In this document: one piece after another, positions 15,711 to 24,189 of the stretch
Position numbering within the stretch: the first letter of the stretch is position 1
How the letters are laid out: each line of letters opens with the position of its first letter
DNA from: Winogradskyella sp.
GTDB lineage: Bacteria > Bacteroidota > Bacteroidia > Flavobacteriales > Flavobacteriaceae
Direction: 5' to 3'
Length of the DNA: 64,000 nt
NCBI GenBank assembly: GCA_002722255.1
Contig: PBLD01000017.1
Location: 1 to 64,000 of the forward strand
Notes under the pieces: model-generated
Seen by the model: only the letters and a program-made list of their open reading frames with translations
What the model was told of the DNA's origin: nothing
The model's database searches: none
Position numbers and translations under genes: made by a program

Positions 15711-16274
15711 ATGATGAAAACTAATAATATAAAACTATATGCTATTGCAATGCTAATGTCTTTAGTGGCATTTAATTGTAATAATGATGACGACTCAATC
15801 TCCCAACCAATGGGACCTGATTTTTCAGGAACTTATGCACAGCAAGACCAAATGGGAAGACCAGCTGTAAATACAGTATTTGTGTCTTCTGGAATGAAAG
15901 ATGCTTTTAATACAACTGTACCTTCTAACCAAGGTGCTGCTTTCCAAGCAATGTTTCAAAATAATTTAGAAGGCTTAAGTCCTGCATATGCAAATCCAGG
16001 CGATACTAATGCTTTAGGTTTAGATTCTGCAACATTTACAGGATTATTAGCAACAGATGTGCTTAATGTTTCTTTAGATGGTACAACTACATTTTATGAT
16101 GGAACCAACGTGTTAACAGGAAGGGCTTTAGCAGATGACGTTATAACCGTTGAGTTATTACTGATTTTTGGTGGTGAGGATTTCTCAGAAAATCCAGGAT
16201 TATCTAATGATAATGTAGATGCCAATGACAAGGCGTTTTTAACGTCTTTCCCTTACTTAGCTTCGCCTTGGTAA
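15711..16274 (+). CDS. DUF4331-type lipoprotein, C-terminal half
   Basis: A 187-residue lipoprotein with a lipobox (LVAFNC, Cys about 23) followed by Asn/Asp-rich residues, typical of Bacteroidetes lipoproteins that may be carried to the outer membrane. The mature region contains GRPAVNTVFVSSGMKDAFN and, further on, GRALADDVITVELLL. These resemble the later part of DUF4331 proteins, where the pattern is N..V.IP...KD.FN and PLADDVIDI. With the preceding gene it would rebuild one DUF4331 unit. It lies 17 bases after that gene and 74 bases before the TPR lipoprotein gene. The assignment by motif memory is moderately sure; the function is unknown. Confidence 0.7.
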   Translation: MMKTNNIKLYAIAMLMSLVAFNCNNDDDSISQPMGPDFSGTYAQQDQMGRPAVNTVFVSSGMKDAFNTTVPSNQGAAFQAMFQNNLEGLSPAYANPGDTNALGLDSATFTGLLATDVLNVSLDGTTTFYDGTNVLTGRALADDVITVELLLIFGGEDFSENPGLSNDNVDANDKAFLTSFPYLASPW

Positions 16275-16348
16275 GATACTGAACCCAATTCCTGAGGTAG
16301 ATTGTTTATCTGCTTCAGGAATATTTTTAACAACTAAACTCGCAAACC

Positions 16349-17626
16349 ATGATACTCAACAAATACCTTCCCCTCATTATAGTGTTGCTATTGTTAGGCT
16401 GTGGTAAAAACACAGTAACAAATAGTAACGATTATTCAAAATACCTTTCAGAAAAGGCAGACAAATCAGCGCTTATAGCTAACGCTCAGCAATGGACAGA
16501 TAAGCTTAACGAAAACCCAAATCAATATCCTTATTTAGGAAAACGCGCAGCTGCTTATACTACAGTTTTTGACGCTACAGGAGATATAGATTATCTAATA
16601 AAAGCAGAAAAAGACTTAAAACAAGCCGTTGAAATTACTAAAGGAAAAACCACATCATACCTAAAAAGTTTAGCCTCAAATTACATTTCTCAACATAGAT
16701 TTAAAGAAGCGCTTGAATTATTGAAACTAGCAGAAGAAAATGGAGATAAATTAACAGGGACTCAAAAAATGCTTTTTGATGTGCATCTTGAGTTAGGAAA
16801 TTATCTTTTGGCAGAATCTTATTTAAAGGATTTTAAAAACATGTCAGATTTCGATTACTTAATTCGCTTGGCAAAATGGGAAGATCATAAAGGAAATTTA
16901 GAAGGTGCTATTATTAATATGGAAAAAGCAAAAACTATAGCTGAAGCATCCAATCTAAAAAGCATGAAACAGTGGTCTTATACAAATCTTGCGGACTTTT
17001 ATGGTCATGCAGGTGAAATAGAAAAATCTTACAATCTTTATTTAAAAGCTCTAGCGCTAGACCCTACCGATGCATATGCAAAAAAAGGAATAGCATGGAT
17101 CACTTTTTCTTATGAAAATAACCCTATTATTGCGCAAAATATAATAGACTCAGTGAAGACATATTACACTGCACCTGATTATGAGCTGTTAATAGCAGAA
17201 ATAGCAGAGTATAATGAAGACGAATCAACTAAAATTACTGCCATAGGTCGCTACAATGATATGGTAAGAGACAAAAATTATGGTGATATGTATAACGCTT
17301 ATAATGTTATAATGTATACAGATGAAATGCTATTGCCTGAACGCGCTATAGAGATAGCAGAGCTTGAGGTAAAAAACAGACCCACACCACAATCTTACGA
17401 TTTATTAGCTTGGAGTTATTTTAAAAAAGGAAACATAAAAAAGGCAAATGCAATCATAGAAAAGCATGTAGAAGGGCAGACTTTTGAGCCAGCTGTTTTG
17501 TACCACATAGCAGAGATCTACAAAGCAATGGGCAAAAAAGATCAAGTTTCAGAATTAAAAAATGAGTTGGTCGCCAGTCTCTATGAACTTGGGCCTACAA
17601 TGGAATCTAAAATCAATCAATTATAA
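16349..17626 (+). CDS. TPR-repeat lipoprotein
   Basis: A 425-residue lipoprotein (signal peptide with lipobox LLGC, Cys about 18). Much of the mature chain is tetratricopeptide repeats, for example HRFKEALELLKLAEENGDKL, AGEIEKSYNLYLKALALDPT and the KKGNIKKANAIIEKHVEGQ segment. It is placed between the DUF4331 pair and the TonB-dependent receptor, whose ATG follows after only 2 bases, so it is translationally close to the receptor. By analogy with other receptor-associated lipoproteins it may help assemble or load the receptor; that is inference. No enzymatic motif is visible. Confidence 0.8.
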   Translation: MILNKYLPLIIVLLLLGCGKNTVTNSNDYSKYLSEKADKSALIANAQQWTDKLNENPNQYPYLGKRAAAYTTVFDATGDIDYLIKAEKDLKQAVEITKGKTTSYLKSLASNYISQHRFKEALELLKLAEENGDKLTGTQKMLFDVHLELGNYLLAESYLKDFKNMSDFDYLIRLAKWEDHKGNLEGAIINMEKAKTIAEASNLKSMKQWSYTNLADFYGHAGEIEKSYNLYLKALALDPTDAYAKKGIAWITFSYENNPIIAQNIIDSVKTYYTAPDYELLIAEIAEYNEDESTKITAIGRYNDMVRDKNYGDMYNAYNVIMYTDEMLLPERAIEIAELEVKNRPTPQSYDLLAWSYFKKGNIKKANAIIEKHVEGQTFEPAVLYHIAEIYKAMGKKDQVSELKNELVASLYELGPTMESKINQL

Positions 17627-17628
17627 TC

Positions 17629-19851
17629 ATGAAAAAGTTTACATTATTATCCGTTTTTTTAAGCCTATTTTTGTTTGGTTTACAAGCACAGAATATAAAA
17701 GGAGTTGTTTTAAATGAATTAAATCAACCACTTGAAGCAGCCTATGTATATAACTTAAATTCAGAAACTCACGCACATACTTCAGAAAATGGTGTATTTT
17801 TTATAAGCCAGACTAAAACAGGAGATTCATTAAAGATTGGCCTTTTGGGCTACAAGACATCTATAGTGCAAGTGACTGATGCGAATGATTTAAACATAAT
17901 TCTTGAAGAAAAAGTATTTCAGTTAGATGAAATGGTAATACGAGAAGAACTAAATCCTGTAAGTACAATTACTAGATTAGATTTAAATGTTACACCAGTA
18001 AACTCTTCACAAGAAGTGCTAAGAAAAGTACCAGGTTTATTTATTGGTCAGCATGCTGGTGGAGGTAAGGCAGAGCAAATCTTTCTTAGAGGATTTGATA
18101 TAGATCATGGTACAGATTTAGCGATAGGTGTAGATGGAATGCCAGTAAATATGGTCTCTCATGCACATGGACAAGGCTATAGCGACTTGCACTTTGTAAT
18201 ACCAGAAACAGTGAATAAAATAGACTTTGGTAAGGGAGCTTACTATGCTTCAGAAGGTGATTTTAATACTGCTGGTTATGTAAATTTTAAAACCAAAGAT
18301 TACATAGACGAAAGTAGTGTGTCAATGTCTCTTGGTCAGTTTAATACACTAAGAACAGTAGGTTTATTCGATTTGTTAGAAAACACCAAAAATCAGAATG
18401 CTTATATGGCTATGGAATATATAGCAACCGATGGATCGTTTGATTCTCCTCAAAATTTTAATCGTCTAAACTTATTTGGAAAGTATGTAATGTACTCTCC
18501 AGAGAATGATAAGTTAACACTTACTGCATCACATTTTACGAGTCGTTGGGATGCTTCTGGGCAAATACCACAGCGCGAAGTTGATAATGGAAACATTACA
18601 AGATTTGGAGCTATAGACGATACCGAAGGTGGTGAAACCTCTCGAACAAATTTAAATGTAACGTATGATAAATATATTACAGACAATACAACATTAAAAG
18701 CCAACGCTTACTACTCTCAGTATGCTTTTGAATTGTATTCTAACTTTACATTTTTCCTTGAAGACCCAGTAAATGGAGACCAAATAAAGCAGAAAGAAGA
18801 CAGACAGATTTTTGGAGCAAATGCTGTGATAAATTATTCAACGTTTTTAGGTAGTACAGAGTTAAATTTAACTTCAGGCTTTGGCTTACGACATGATATT
18901 ATTGATGATGTAGAATTGTCTAGAACGTTAAACCGAACTACAACATTAGAAAATATTCAATTAGGTGATATAAATCAAACTAATATTGATGTCTTCGTAA
19001 AAGCAGATTTTGAGTTTGGTAAATTCAGAGTAGCACCTGCTTTACGCTTAGATCATTTTAAGTTTATGTATAACGATGAATTACAGACCAATTATGAAAC
19101 ACAATCTGAAACAAAGACAATAGTTAGCCCTAAGTTAAATTTCTATTACAATGCTAAAGATAATCTGCAATTGTACTTAAAGTCTGGTTTAGGATTTCAC
19201 TCTAACGATGCCAGAGTAGTTGTTGCTAATAATGGTAAAGATATTTTACCACGTTCTTATGGAGCCGATTTAGGAACTATCTGGAAACCATTTCCAAAAT
19301 TGGTAGTTAACTCAGCGTTATGGTATTTATTCTTAGAACAAGAATTTGTTTATGTAGGTGATGCAGGTATTGTAGAACCAAGTGGTAAAACAAGACGTTA
19401 CGGACTAGATTTAGGGTTAAGGTATCAGATTAACGATTGGTTATTTTTAGATTCTGATGCAACGTATACACATGCTCGTAGCATAGATGAACCAGAAGGT
19501 GAAGATTATATTCCATTAGCACCAGATTTTACTTTTACAGGTGGTTTGTCAATAGATGATTTAAATGGATTTTCTGGCGGATTGCGATTTAGGTATTTGA
19601 ATGATAGACCAGCGAATGAAGACAATTCTATTGTAGCAGAAGGCTACACTGTAGCAGATTTTAATCTTAATTACAGAATGAAGAATGTAACGCTAGGTGT
19701 TATGGTAGAAAACTTATTTGACGTAGACTGGAATGAAACTCAGTTTGCAACAGAATCTCGTTTACAAAACGAAGCAGAATCTGTAGAAGAAATTCACTTT
19801 ACACCAGGAACGCCATTTTTTATAAAAGGCATTATAACCTACAATTTTTAG
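17629..19851 (+). CDS. TonB-dependent outer-membrane receptor
   Basis: A 740-residue outer-membrane receptor. A signal peptide (1-20) is followed by a CarboxypepD_reg-like Ig-fold domain (about 22-95, IKGVVLNELNQPLEAAYVY), the plug domain (about 115-220) and a 22-strand-type beta barrel ending in the outer-membrane signature with terminal Phe (ITYNF). The plug contains a histidine-rich stretch MVSHAHGQGYSDLHF, which could contact a metal or metal complex, though that is only a suggestion. It is shorter than SusC-type receptors and no SusD gene is nearby, so a glycan utilisation locus is unlikely. It is the last gene of the operon starting at 15037, closed by a group of hairpins downstream. 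Confidence 0.93.
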   Translation: MKKFTLLSVFLSLFLFGLQAQNIKGVVLNELNQPLEAAYVYNLNSETHAHTSENGVFFISQTKTGDSLKIGLLGYKTSIVQVTDANDLNIILEEKVFQLDEMVIREELNPVSTITRLDLNVTPVNSSQEVLRKVPGLFIGQHAGGGKAEQIFLRGFDIDHGTDLAIGVDGMPVNMVSHAHGQGYSDLHFVIPETVNKIDFGKGAYYASEGDFNTAGYVNFKTKDYIDESSVSMSLGQFNTLRTVGLFDLLENTKNQNAYMAMEYIATDGSFDSPQNFNRLNLFGKYVMYSPENDKLTLTASHFTSRWDASGQIPQREVDNGNITRFGAIDDTEGGETSRTNLNVTYDKYITDNTTLKANAYYSQYAFELYSNFTFFLEDPVNGDQIKQKEDRQIFGANAVINYSTFLGSTELNLTSGFGLRHDIIDDVELSRTLNRTTTLENIQLGDINQTNIDVFVKADFEFGKFRVAPALRLDHFKFMYNDELQTNYETQSETKTIVSPKLNFYYNAKDNLQLYLKSGLGFHSNDARVVVANNGKDILPRSYGADLGTIWKPFPKLVVNSALWYLFLEQEFVYVGDAGIVEPSGKTRRYGLDLGLRYQINDWLFLDSDATYTHARSIDEPEGEDYIPLAPDFTFTGGLSIDDLNGFSGGLRFRYLNDRPANEDNSIVAEGYTVADFNLNYRMKNVTLGVMVENLFDVDWNETQFATESRLQNEAESVEEIHFTPGTPFFIKGIITYNF

Positions 19852-19854
19852 GGG

Positions 19855-19891
19855 TCAACCTTCAATTTGTGGGGAAGCAAATTAAGGTTGA
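19855..19891 (+). terminator. Hairpin directly after the receptor gene
   Basis: TCAACCTT and AATTTG pair with CAAATT and AAGGTTGA, giving a 14-bp interrupted stem with a short loop, 4 bases after the receptor stop. There is no T-run directly behind it, so it may protect the mRNA end rather than terminate. Confidence 0.5.
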
Positions 19892-19913
19892 TTGATTGGT
19901 TGCTAACAAGAAA

Positions 19914-19938
19914 GACTAACTGCCGATTACAGTTAGTC
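19914..19938 (+). other. Perfect 9-bp hairpin in the receptor downstream region
   Basis: GACTAACTG and CAGTTAGTC pair around a 7-base loop. It is the second of four hairpins in the 308-base gap 19852-20159, which holds no gene. Confidence 0.5.
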
Positions 19939-19939
19939 G

Positions 19940-19968
19940 GTATCATAACAGATTTTGATACTTTTTTG
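19940..19968 (+). terminator. Rho-independent terminator of the DUF4331/TonB operon
   Basis: GTATCA (19940-19945) pairs with TGATAC (19956-19961), followed at once by a run of T. This is the best terminator of the group. Confidence 0.6.
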
Positions 19969-19984
19969 AGTTTTTTTGTTAGTT

Positions 19985-20014
19985 GAAACACCTACACGAA
20001 AGTGTGGGTGTTTC
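19985..20014 (+). other. Strong hairpin with GAAA tetraloop
   Basis: GAAACACCTACAC pairs with GTGTGGGTGTTTC (one T-G wobble) around a GAAA loop. It is a very stable 13-bp stem, with T-rich sequence before it and TAATTA after it. It could be a back-up terminator on either strand. Confidence 0.55.
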
Positions 20015-20162
20015 TAATTAAAAGCTTTTCTAAGTTCTTGTTAATCTTTGATCTAAATCTATGTTTTAGCTATTTTAGTTTAAAGACTAGCATCAAAAGT
20101 AATATTAGAAGTTTTTTTATTTTAAATAAATTTAACTGTTATTTGTGCAATAATTAAAATTG

Positions 20163-20597
20163 ATGCTAAATCTCAAGGCGACAAAGTTTTATGATAACGT
20201 TTTAAAAGAATTAAACTATCCTTTTGCGGATATTTTTATTTTTAAAGGCTACGTCATTTCTGAAATAAAAGAAGGAGTTGTTTTTTCTTGGGAAGAACAT
20301 GCTAAAATAATTGTTAAAGATGTCACATCTTTTACCAAAACAGATGGTAGTAATTTAGTTTACTTATCTCATAGAGTAAACTCGTACTCTCTAAAACCAA
20401 TGGATTGGTTGTATTTTTATAAAAACAGTTTCAACCTAAAAGGTTATGGTGTAATAGGCTATAATAGTTTTAGTTTTTTAAATACTGTTGTAGAAAATTT
20501 ATTTTTCAGTAAAAAAATTAGGCGCTTTGGTGATTTAGAAACAGCCGTTCAATGGGCTAAAAGTAGAGTTTTAATTAATGTTAATAATAAGGATTAA
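20163..20597 (+). CDS. Hypothetical protein (144 residues)
   Basis: I do not recognise this protein with certainty. It has no signal peptide and no transmembrane helix. The C-terminal pattern RRFGDLETAVQWAKSRV resembles the end of small STAS/SpoIIAA-like proteins that are common in Flavobacteriia, and the alternating hydrophobic N-terminal half fits a mixed alpha/beta fold; this is a weak suggestion. A TTG at 20160 precedes the ATG at 20163; I use the ATG. It is a single-gene unit, convergent with the gene at 20602 and 4 bases from it, with a small hairpin across the junction. Confidence 0.65.
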   Translation: MLNLKATKFYDNVLKELNYPFADIFIFKGYVISEIKEGVVFSWEEHAKIIVKDVTSFTKTDGSNLVYLSHRVNSYSLKPMDWLYFYKNSFNLKGYGVIGYNSFSFLNTVVENLFFSKKIRRFGDLETAVQWAKSRVLINVNNKD

Positions 20598-20613
20598 AGA
20601 TTTAACCTTTTTT
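20589..20613. terminator. Hairpin across the convergent junction
   Basis: AAGG.TTAAA pairs with TTTAA.CCTT around a 2-4 base loop, followed by T residues on the plus strand. It overlaps the 3' ends of both convergent genes and probably terminates the plus-strand gene. Confidence 0.4.
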
Positions 20614-20958
20614 AGACATTAAAGCAATTTGTTTTCCAAAAATAGCTGCTATTCCAGCAGTTAACCCTCCTAGTATTCCAGTAATAAGCATTAAAATAAA
20701 CGGATTTCCGCCAAGAGGTAATAACACAGCTATTCGTTTTGCTAGAGTATAGTCATTAGCACTACTAAGTATAAAGCTATAAATTCCCCAAAACACTAAA
20801 ATTGCTAAGAATGGAACAAAAAACACAGCAGCTTTTTTTAGAGGAATAAATAATGAGGTCGCTAATGCAGCAGTCATTATAGACCACCATGGTAAAACAA
20901 ATGATAGTACAAAAGCTATTATAATTGTGGCAAAAAAATTGTAGATATTATTTTTCAT
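20602..20958 (-). CDS. Small integral membrane protein, unknown
   Basis: A 118-residue protein with about four membrane-spanning segments (near 5-30, 32-50, 50-66 and 80-105). The last contains a glycine-rich ILGGLTAGIAAIFGKQ segment. I cannot assign a family. The start codon overlaps the stop of the penicillin-acylase gene by one base (TAATG), so it is translationally coupled to it and is the second gene of that two-gene operon. A link to the exported hydrolase, for example in its localisation, is possible but not supported by any motif. Confidence 0.7.
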   Translation of the reverse strand: MKNNIYNFFATIIIAFVLSFVLPWWSIMTAALATSLFIPLKKAAVFFVPFLAILVFWGIYSFILSSANDYTLAKRIAVLLPLGGNPFILMLITGILGGLTAGIAAIFGKQIALMSKKG

Positions 20959-23375
20959 TAGTTCTTTGGTGTTAGAGTTAGGGTACTGATTATAGCATCT
21001 GTAGCTTGGCTAGATTGTAAAAAGTTAAGTTGAAGATATTTTCCCTCAGCCCAATCGTCTATAAGGTTGTCATAGTACTTACTTCCGGGATTACCCGATT
21101 GTCCGCCAGGATATATGCCAAGAGCAGTAGGAGGTGAACTCATCTCAACAATCATTCGCCATGAAGGTCCATGATTTTCAGATGTAGCATTAACAATATT
21201 ACGATCTCCACCAATAGGAATATCAAATCTAGAAAATGCAGGTAAGGCTTGTAACAAGTGACCAGCATAAGTTGCTTTGTAGTTAGCCCATTTGTAGTTA
21301 CCTTTTTCTTCTCTAATTTCAATAAGCTTAGATACAGCACTTCTAAAAGCAATCAAAATTAAATCTTTTGCTGTTTCTACTTTATCTTCAGTTTTAACGA
21401 TATCCATAAACTTGTGTTCGCCATGGTTCTTTAACAAGTAGATTGTCTGATACGTGAAAGGAGAGCTTAAAGCTGTGTCTTCAGAAACAAACTCGTCCCA
21501 AACTAAAATATAGAGTTTTCCATACCATTGCCTAAAAATACTTGGACCAACTTCATCTATGTCGTTATTGAATTTCCATGCTTTTATTTCATTGTATATA
21601 GACATTTCTTCTTCATCGAGTGGAGAAGTGTCCATGTGTTCTAACATGTATGGTACAATTTCGGCAGCTTTAAGATTGTAATTGTTGTTGTGCAAATTTT
21701 TAAAATCTTCAACACTGAACTTCTCTTTAGAATTAAAGTAATCGTTAATAACTCTGTTTCTGTACGTTTCATACCCATCATTAAAAACATAAAAAGGATA
21801 GTTTTCATCTACAGGATGTTGATTTGCAGAACTCACAAAGCCACGATCAGGATTTTTAGTGTGTGCATTAAATTGCTGAGGTATGTAGCTTTGCCAATCA
21901 TTTTCGGGATTACTGCCATCCATTAAAAACTTTCCTTGACCTTCCCATTTATTCGGGAATTTTCCTTGTATCCATAAAGCAATATCACCTTCGGTTGAAG
22001 CAAAAACAAAGTTTTGTGCAGGAGCATTCCAGTATTGTAATGCTTGCACATATTCATCATAATTCTTTGCTTTATTAAGTTCTATAAATGTTTTCTGGTT
22101 GTTTCCTCCTTCGTGTCCTATCCATTTCATAGCATAGCCTGCCAATTCCATATCAGACTTAAAGTTTTTATCGTACACTACAGGACCATGATGGGTATAA
22201 AGTACAGTGTCTTTATAGTTTTCTTTTCCTTTTATTTTAATATCCTCAACGCGTATTGAAACATCTTTCCATTGGCCATCATATTTATATTTGGTACGGT
22301 CTTTATTAAATTCAACCTTGTACCAATCAATAACATCTCTTGTTGCGTTGGTTTCGCCCCAAGCAATGTATTGGTTAAAACCAGATATAACACTCAGCGC
22401 ACCAGGAATAGTAGCTCCAAAAGCATTGTGTTTTGGTGTACTTAGCTGCATAACAAACCAGATAGAAGGCAGGTTAAGCCCAAGATGCGGATCGTTTGCC
22501 AGTATAGGATTTCCGGTTGCTGATTTTGTGCCTGAAATAGCCCAGTTATTACTACCGTTATCTGGATGTGGTTTTGAAATTGTCTCTGTAATGGTATCTA
22601 ATACAGCCTGACTGTTGGGTAAAGGAGTTTGAGCTACGTCTATAAAACTCCAATCGGTTTCTTTAGGTATTACAGGATCTGTAATGTCAAAGAAATCTGG
22701 AAACAATAACTCGAAATTATCTTTGCCGAGTAGGCGCAACGTGTTTGTGTATTCTAAATCATCATCATAACCAGCCAACATTTTGGTCATGTACATTAAT
22801 AATAAGGCTGTTTTTTTTGGTGTCCAAGCTTCAGGCTTGTAATCAAGTAATTTATATTCAACCGGATAATCTTCAGGTTTTAGTTGTTTAATGTAAGCAT
22901 TAACTCCATCTGCATAATCTTGTATATATCCTAAGGTTTCTTTATCGTGCTCTTTCATATAAGCTATAGCTTGGTCTGCACCATAACCCATACCTCGTCG
23001 CCTTTCTGTACGGTCATAATCTAGAGCCTTTTCTCCAATAATTTCAGATAAACGTCCAGATGCCGCAAAGGTCTGAAACTCGAGTTGCCATAAACGATGT
23101 TTGGCTGTTAAATACCCTTGCGCTTTGTATAGATCACTTTCGTTTTGAGCAAAAACATATGGAATTAATTGGTCATCGTAATGTACCGTTACCTTGTCTT
23201 TTAATCCAGGAATACTAATATCTCCAGAAGTGGTTTCTGTTTTTTCGTTTTGCCAAATGCCAGAATACGGATTTAAAAATTTACCAATTGGCGGAATAGA
23301 ACCTAATTTGGTGTTGAGGATAAAGAATACAGTAATGGTTAATACGAAGGAAATGATGAGTTTGGCGTATTTCAT
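20958..23375 (-). CDS. Penicillin acylase family protein (Ntn-hydrolase)
   Basis: An 805-residue exported amidohydrolase precursor. An N-terminal hydrophobic helix (5-22) serves as signal or anchor. Enzymes of this family self-cleave and use the new N-terminal serine as nucleophile; here the expected site is Gly274-Ser275 in NGSNNWAISG, followed by the typical GNPILANDPHLGLNLPS block. Further conserved family blocks are GTIPG-like ATIPGALSVISGFN, WGETNATRDVIDWY and HGPV. The length agrees with the family (750-850). Members cleave penicillins, acyl-homoserine lactones or other N-acyl amides; the substrate cannot be chosen from sequence. It is translationally coupled to a small membrane protein. 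Confidence 0.9.
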   Translation of the reverse strand: MKYAKLIISFVLTITVFFILNTKLGSIPPIGKFLNPYSGIWQNEKTETTSGDISIPGLKDKVTVHYDDQLIPYVFAQNESDLYKAQGYLTAKHRLWQLEFQTFAASGRLSEIIGEKALDYDRTERRRGMGYGADQAIAYMKEHDKETLGYIQDYADGVNAYIKQLKPEDYPVEYKLLDYKPEAWTPKKTALLLMYMTKMLAGYDDDLEYTNTLRLLGKDNFELLFPDFFDITDPVIPKETDWSFIDVAQTPLPNSQAVLDTITETISKPHPDNGSNNWAISGTKSATGNPILANDPHLGLNLPSIWFVMQLSTPKHNAFGATIPGALSVISGFNQYIAWGETNATRDVIDWYKVEFNKDRTKYKYDGQWKDVSIRVEDIKIKGKENYKDTVLYTHHGPVVYDKNFKSDMELAGYAMKWIGHEGGNNQKTFIELNKAKNYDEYVQALQYWNAPAQNFVFASTEGDIALWIQGKFPNKWEGQGKFLMDGSNPENDWQSYIPQQFNAHTKNPDRGFVSSANQHPVDENYPFYVFNDGYETYRNRVINDYFNSKEKFSVEDFKNLHNNNYNLKAAEIVPYMLEHMDTSPLDEEEMSIYNEIKAWKFNNDIDEVGPSIFRQWYGKLYILVWDEFVSEDTALSSPFTYQTIYLLKNHGEHKFMDIVKTEDKVETAKDLILIAFRSAVSKLIEIREEKGNYKWANYKATYAGHLLQALPAFSRFDIPIGGDRNIVNATSENHGPSWRMIVEMSSPPTALGIYPGGQSGNPGSKYYDNLIDDWAEGKYLQLNFLQSSQATDAIISTLTLTPKN

Positions 23376-23438
23376 AAAGCTTGAATAATTGCTTTTGAAA
23401 AATACTAAATAATTCTGAAGCCTAAAAAATTGATTTTA

Positions 23439-23735
23439 TTAACGAAGAACGAGTTTTTTTACAATCTCTTTGCCAACAGACTCATTAAGCATTTTTACAA
23501 TTTTTTCGTTTCCGTAGCTTAACTCTTCACGCAACACGCTAGAGCTAAGTTGCACATACAGTGTTTCGTGTTTAAGCTCTATAGCAGTGGTGTAGTTGTT
23601 AACTCCATTTCCCATAAGATTTGCCCAAGCTTCACGAATGTTTACTTTGTCTAAACCAGCTTCTAAATTATTGGTTTGTACAAATTCTTTTAGGATTTCT
23701 TCTATTGGACGGTTATCGTTGTTTCGTTTTGCCAT
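23439..23735 (-). CDS. DUF721 domain protein (DciA-like)
   Basis: A 98-residue protein of the DUF721 family: an N-terminal helix PIEEILKEFVQTNNLEAGLDK, then VREAW-type NIREAWANLMG and a beta-rich ELKHETLYVQLSSSVLREEL segment. In other bacteria DUF721/DciA proteins act with the replicative helicase DnaB. The Bacteroidetes form is short and lacks the extra C-terminal part of DciA, so a replication role is inferred. The gene is third in a recF-lipoprotein-DUF721 run on this strand, which fits a DNA-replication theme apart from the middle gene. Confidence 0.82.
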   Translation of the reverse strand: MAKRNNDNRPIEEILKEFVQTNNLEAGLDKVNIREAWANLMGNGVNNYTTAIELKHETLYVQLSSSVLREELSYGNEKIVKMLNESVGKEIVKKLVLR

Positions 23736-23769
23736 GTAAAGTTGCCGCGAAAGCGGTAATCTCTTTTAA

Positions 23770-24189
23770 TTAATCAATATCCAATTTTATTGGTACGTAA
23801 CGTTTGTATAAATATACGTCCTTATTTTCATTCCTTACTTTTAAATGTTTTTCCGAAGCTTCTAAAACAGTTTCTTTCCACTCAGCATAAGCCGTTTTGT
23901 AATAGATATTGAGTTGGTTGTCTTCAATTTTTAAGGTAATCGCTTCAGCATCGTCAGAGGTAAAATAGGTGTCATTAATACCAGGTTTTAATTTTTTTCT
24001 GAATCCCTTTAGGCTATCGTTAATACTTATATAATCTATAGTTTCGTTAAATTGATATTGCTTTTTTGTGCCATTTTCTAAAGTGACTTCTTCAATCTCC
24101 CAATAGCCATTAAGGTGTTCTATGTACATTTCAGGATTTTTTGAACAGCTGAAAATTAGAATCAGTAGGATAAAGCTAAACTTTCTCAT
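23770..24189 (-). CDS. Lipoprotein, lipocalin-like
   Basis: A 139-residue lipoprotein with a short signal peptide and lipobox IFSC (Cys about 15). The mature part starts [15 protein letters not shown], a pattern common in small lipocalin-like lipoproteins of Bacteroidetes, followed by beta-strand-rich sequence. Its ATG overlaps the recF stop codon (ATGA), so the two are coupled although one product is cytoplasmic and the other exported. The ligand and role are unknown. It is followed 34 bases later by the DUF721 gene. Confidence 0.78.
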   Translation of the reverse strand: MRKFSFILLILIFSCSKNPEMYIEHLNGYWEIEEVTLENGTKKQYQFNETIDYISINDSLKGFRKKLKPGINDTYFTSDDAEAITLKIEDNQLNIYYKTAYAEWKETVLEASEKHLKVRNENKDVYLYKRYVPIKLDID

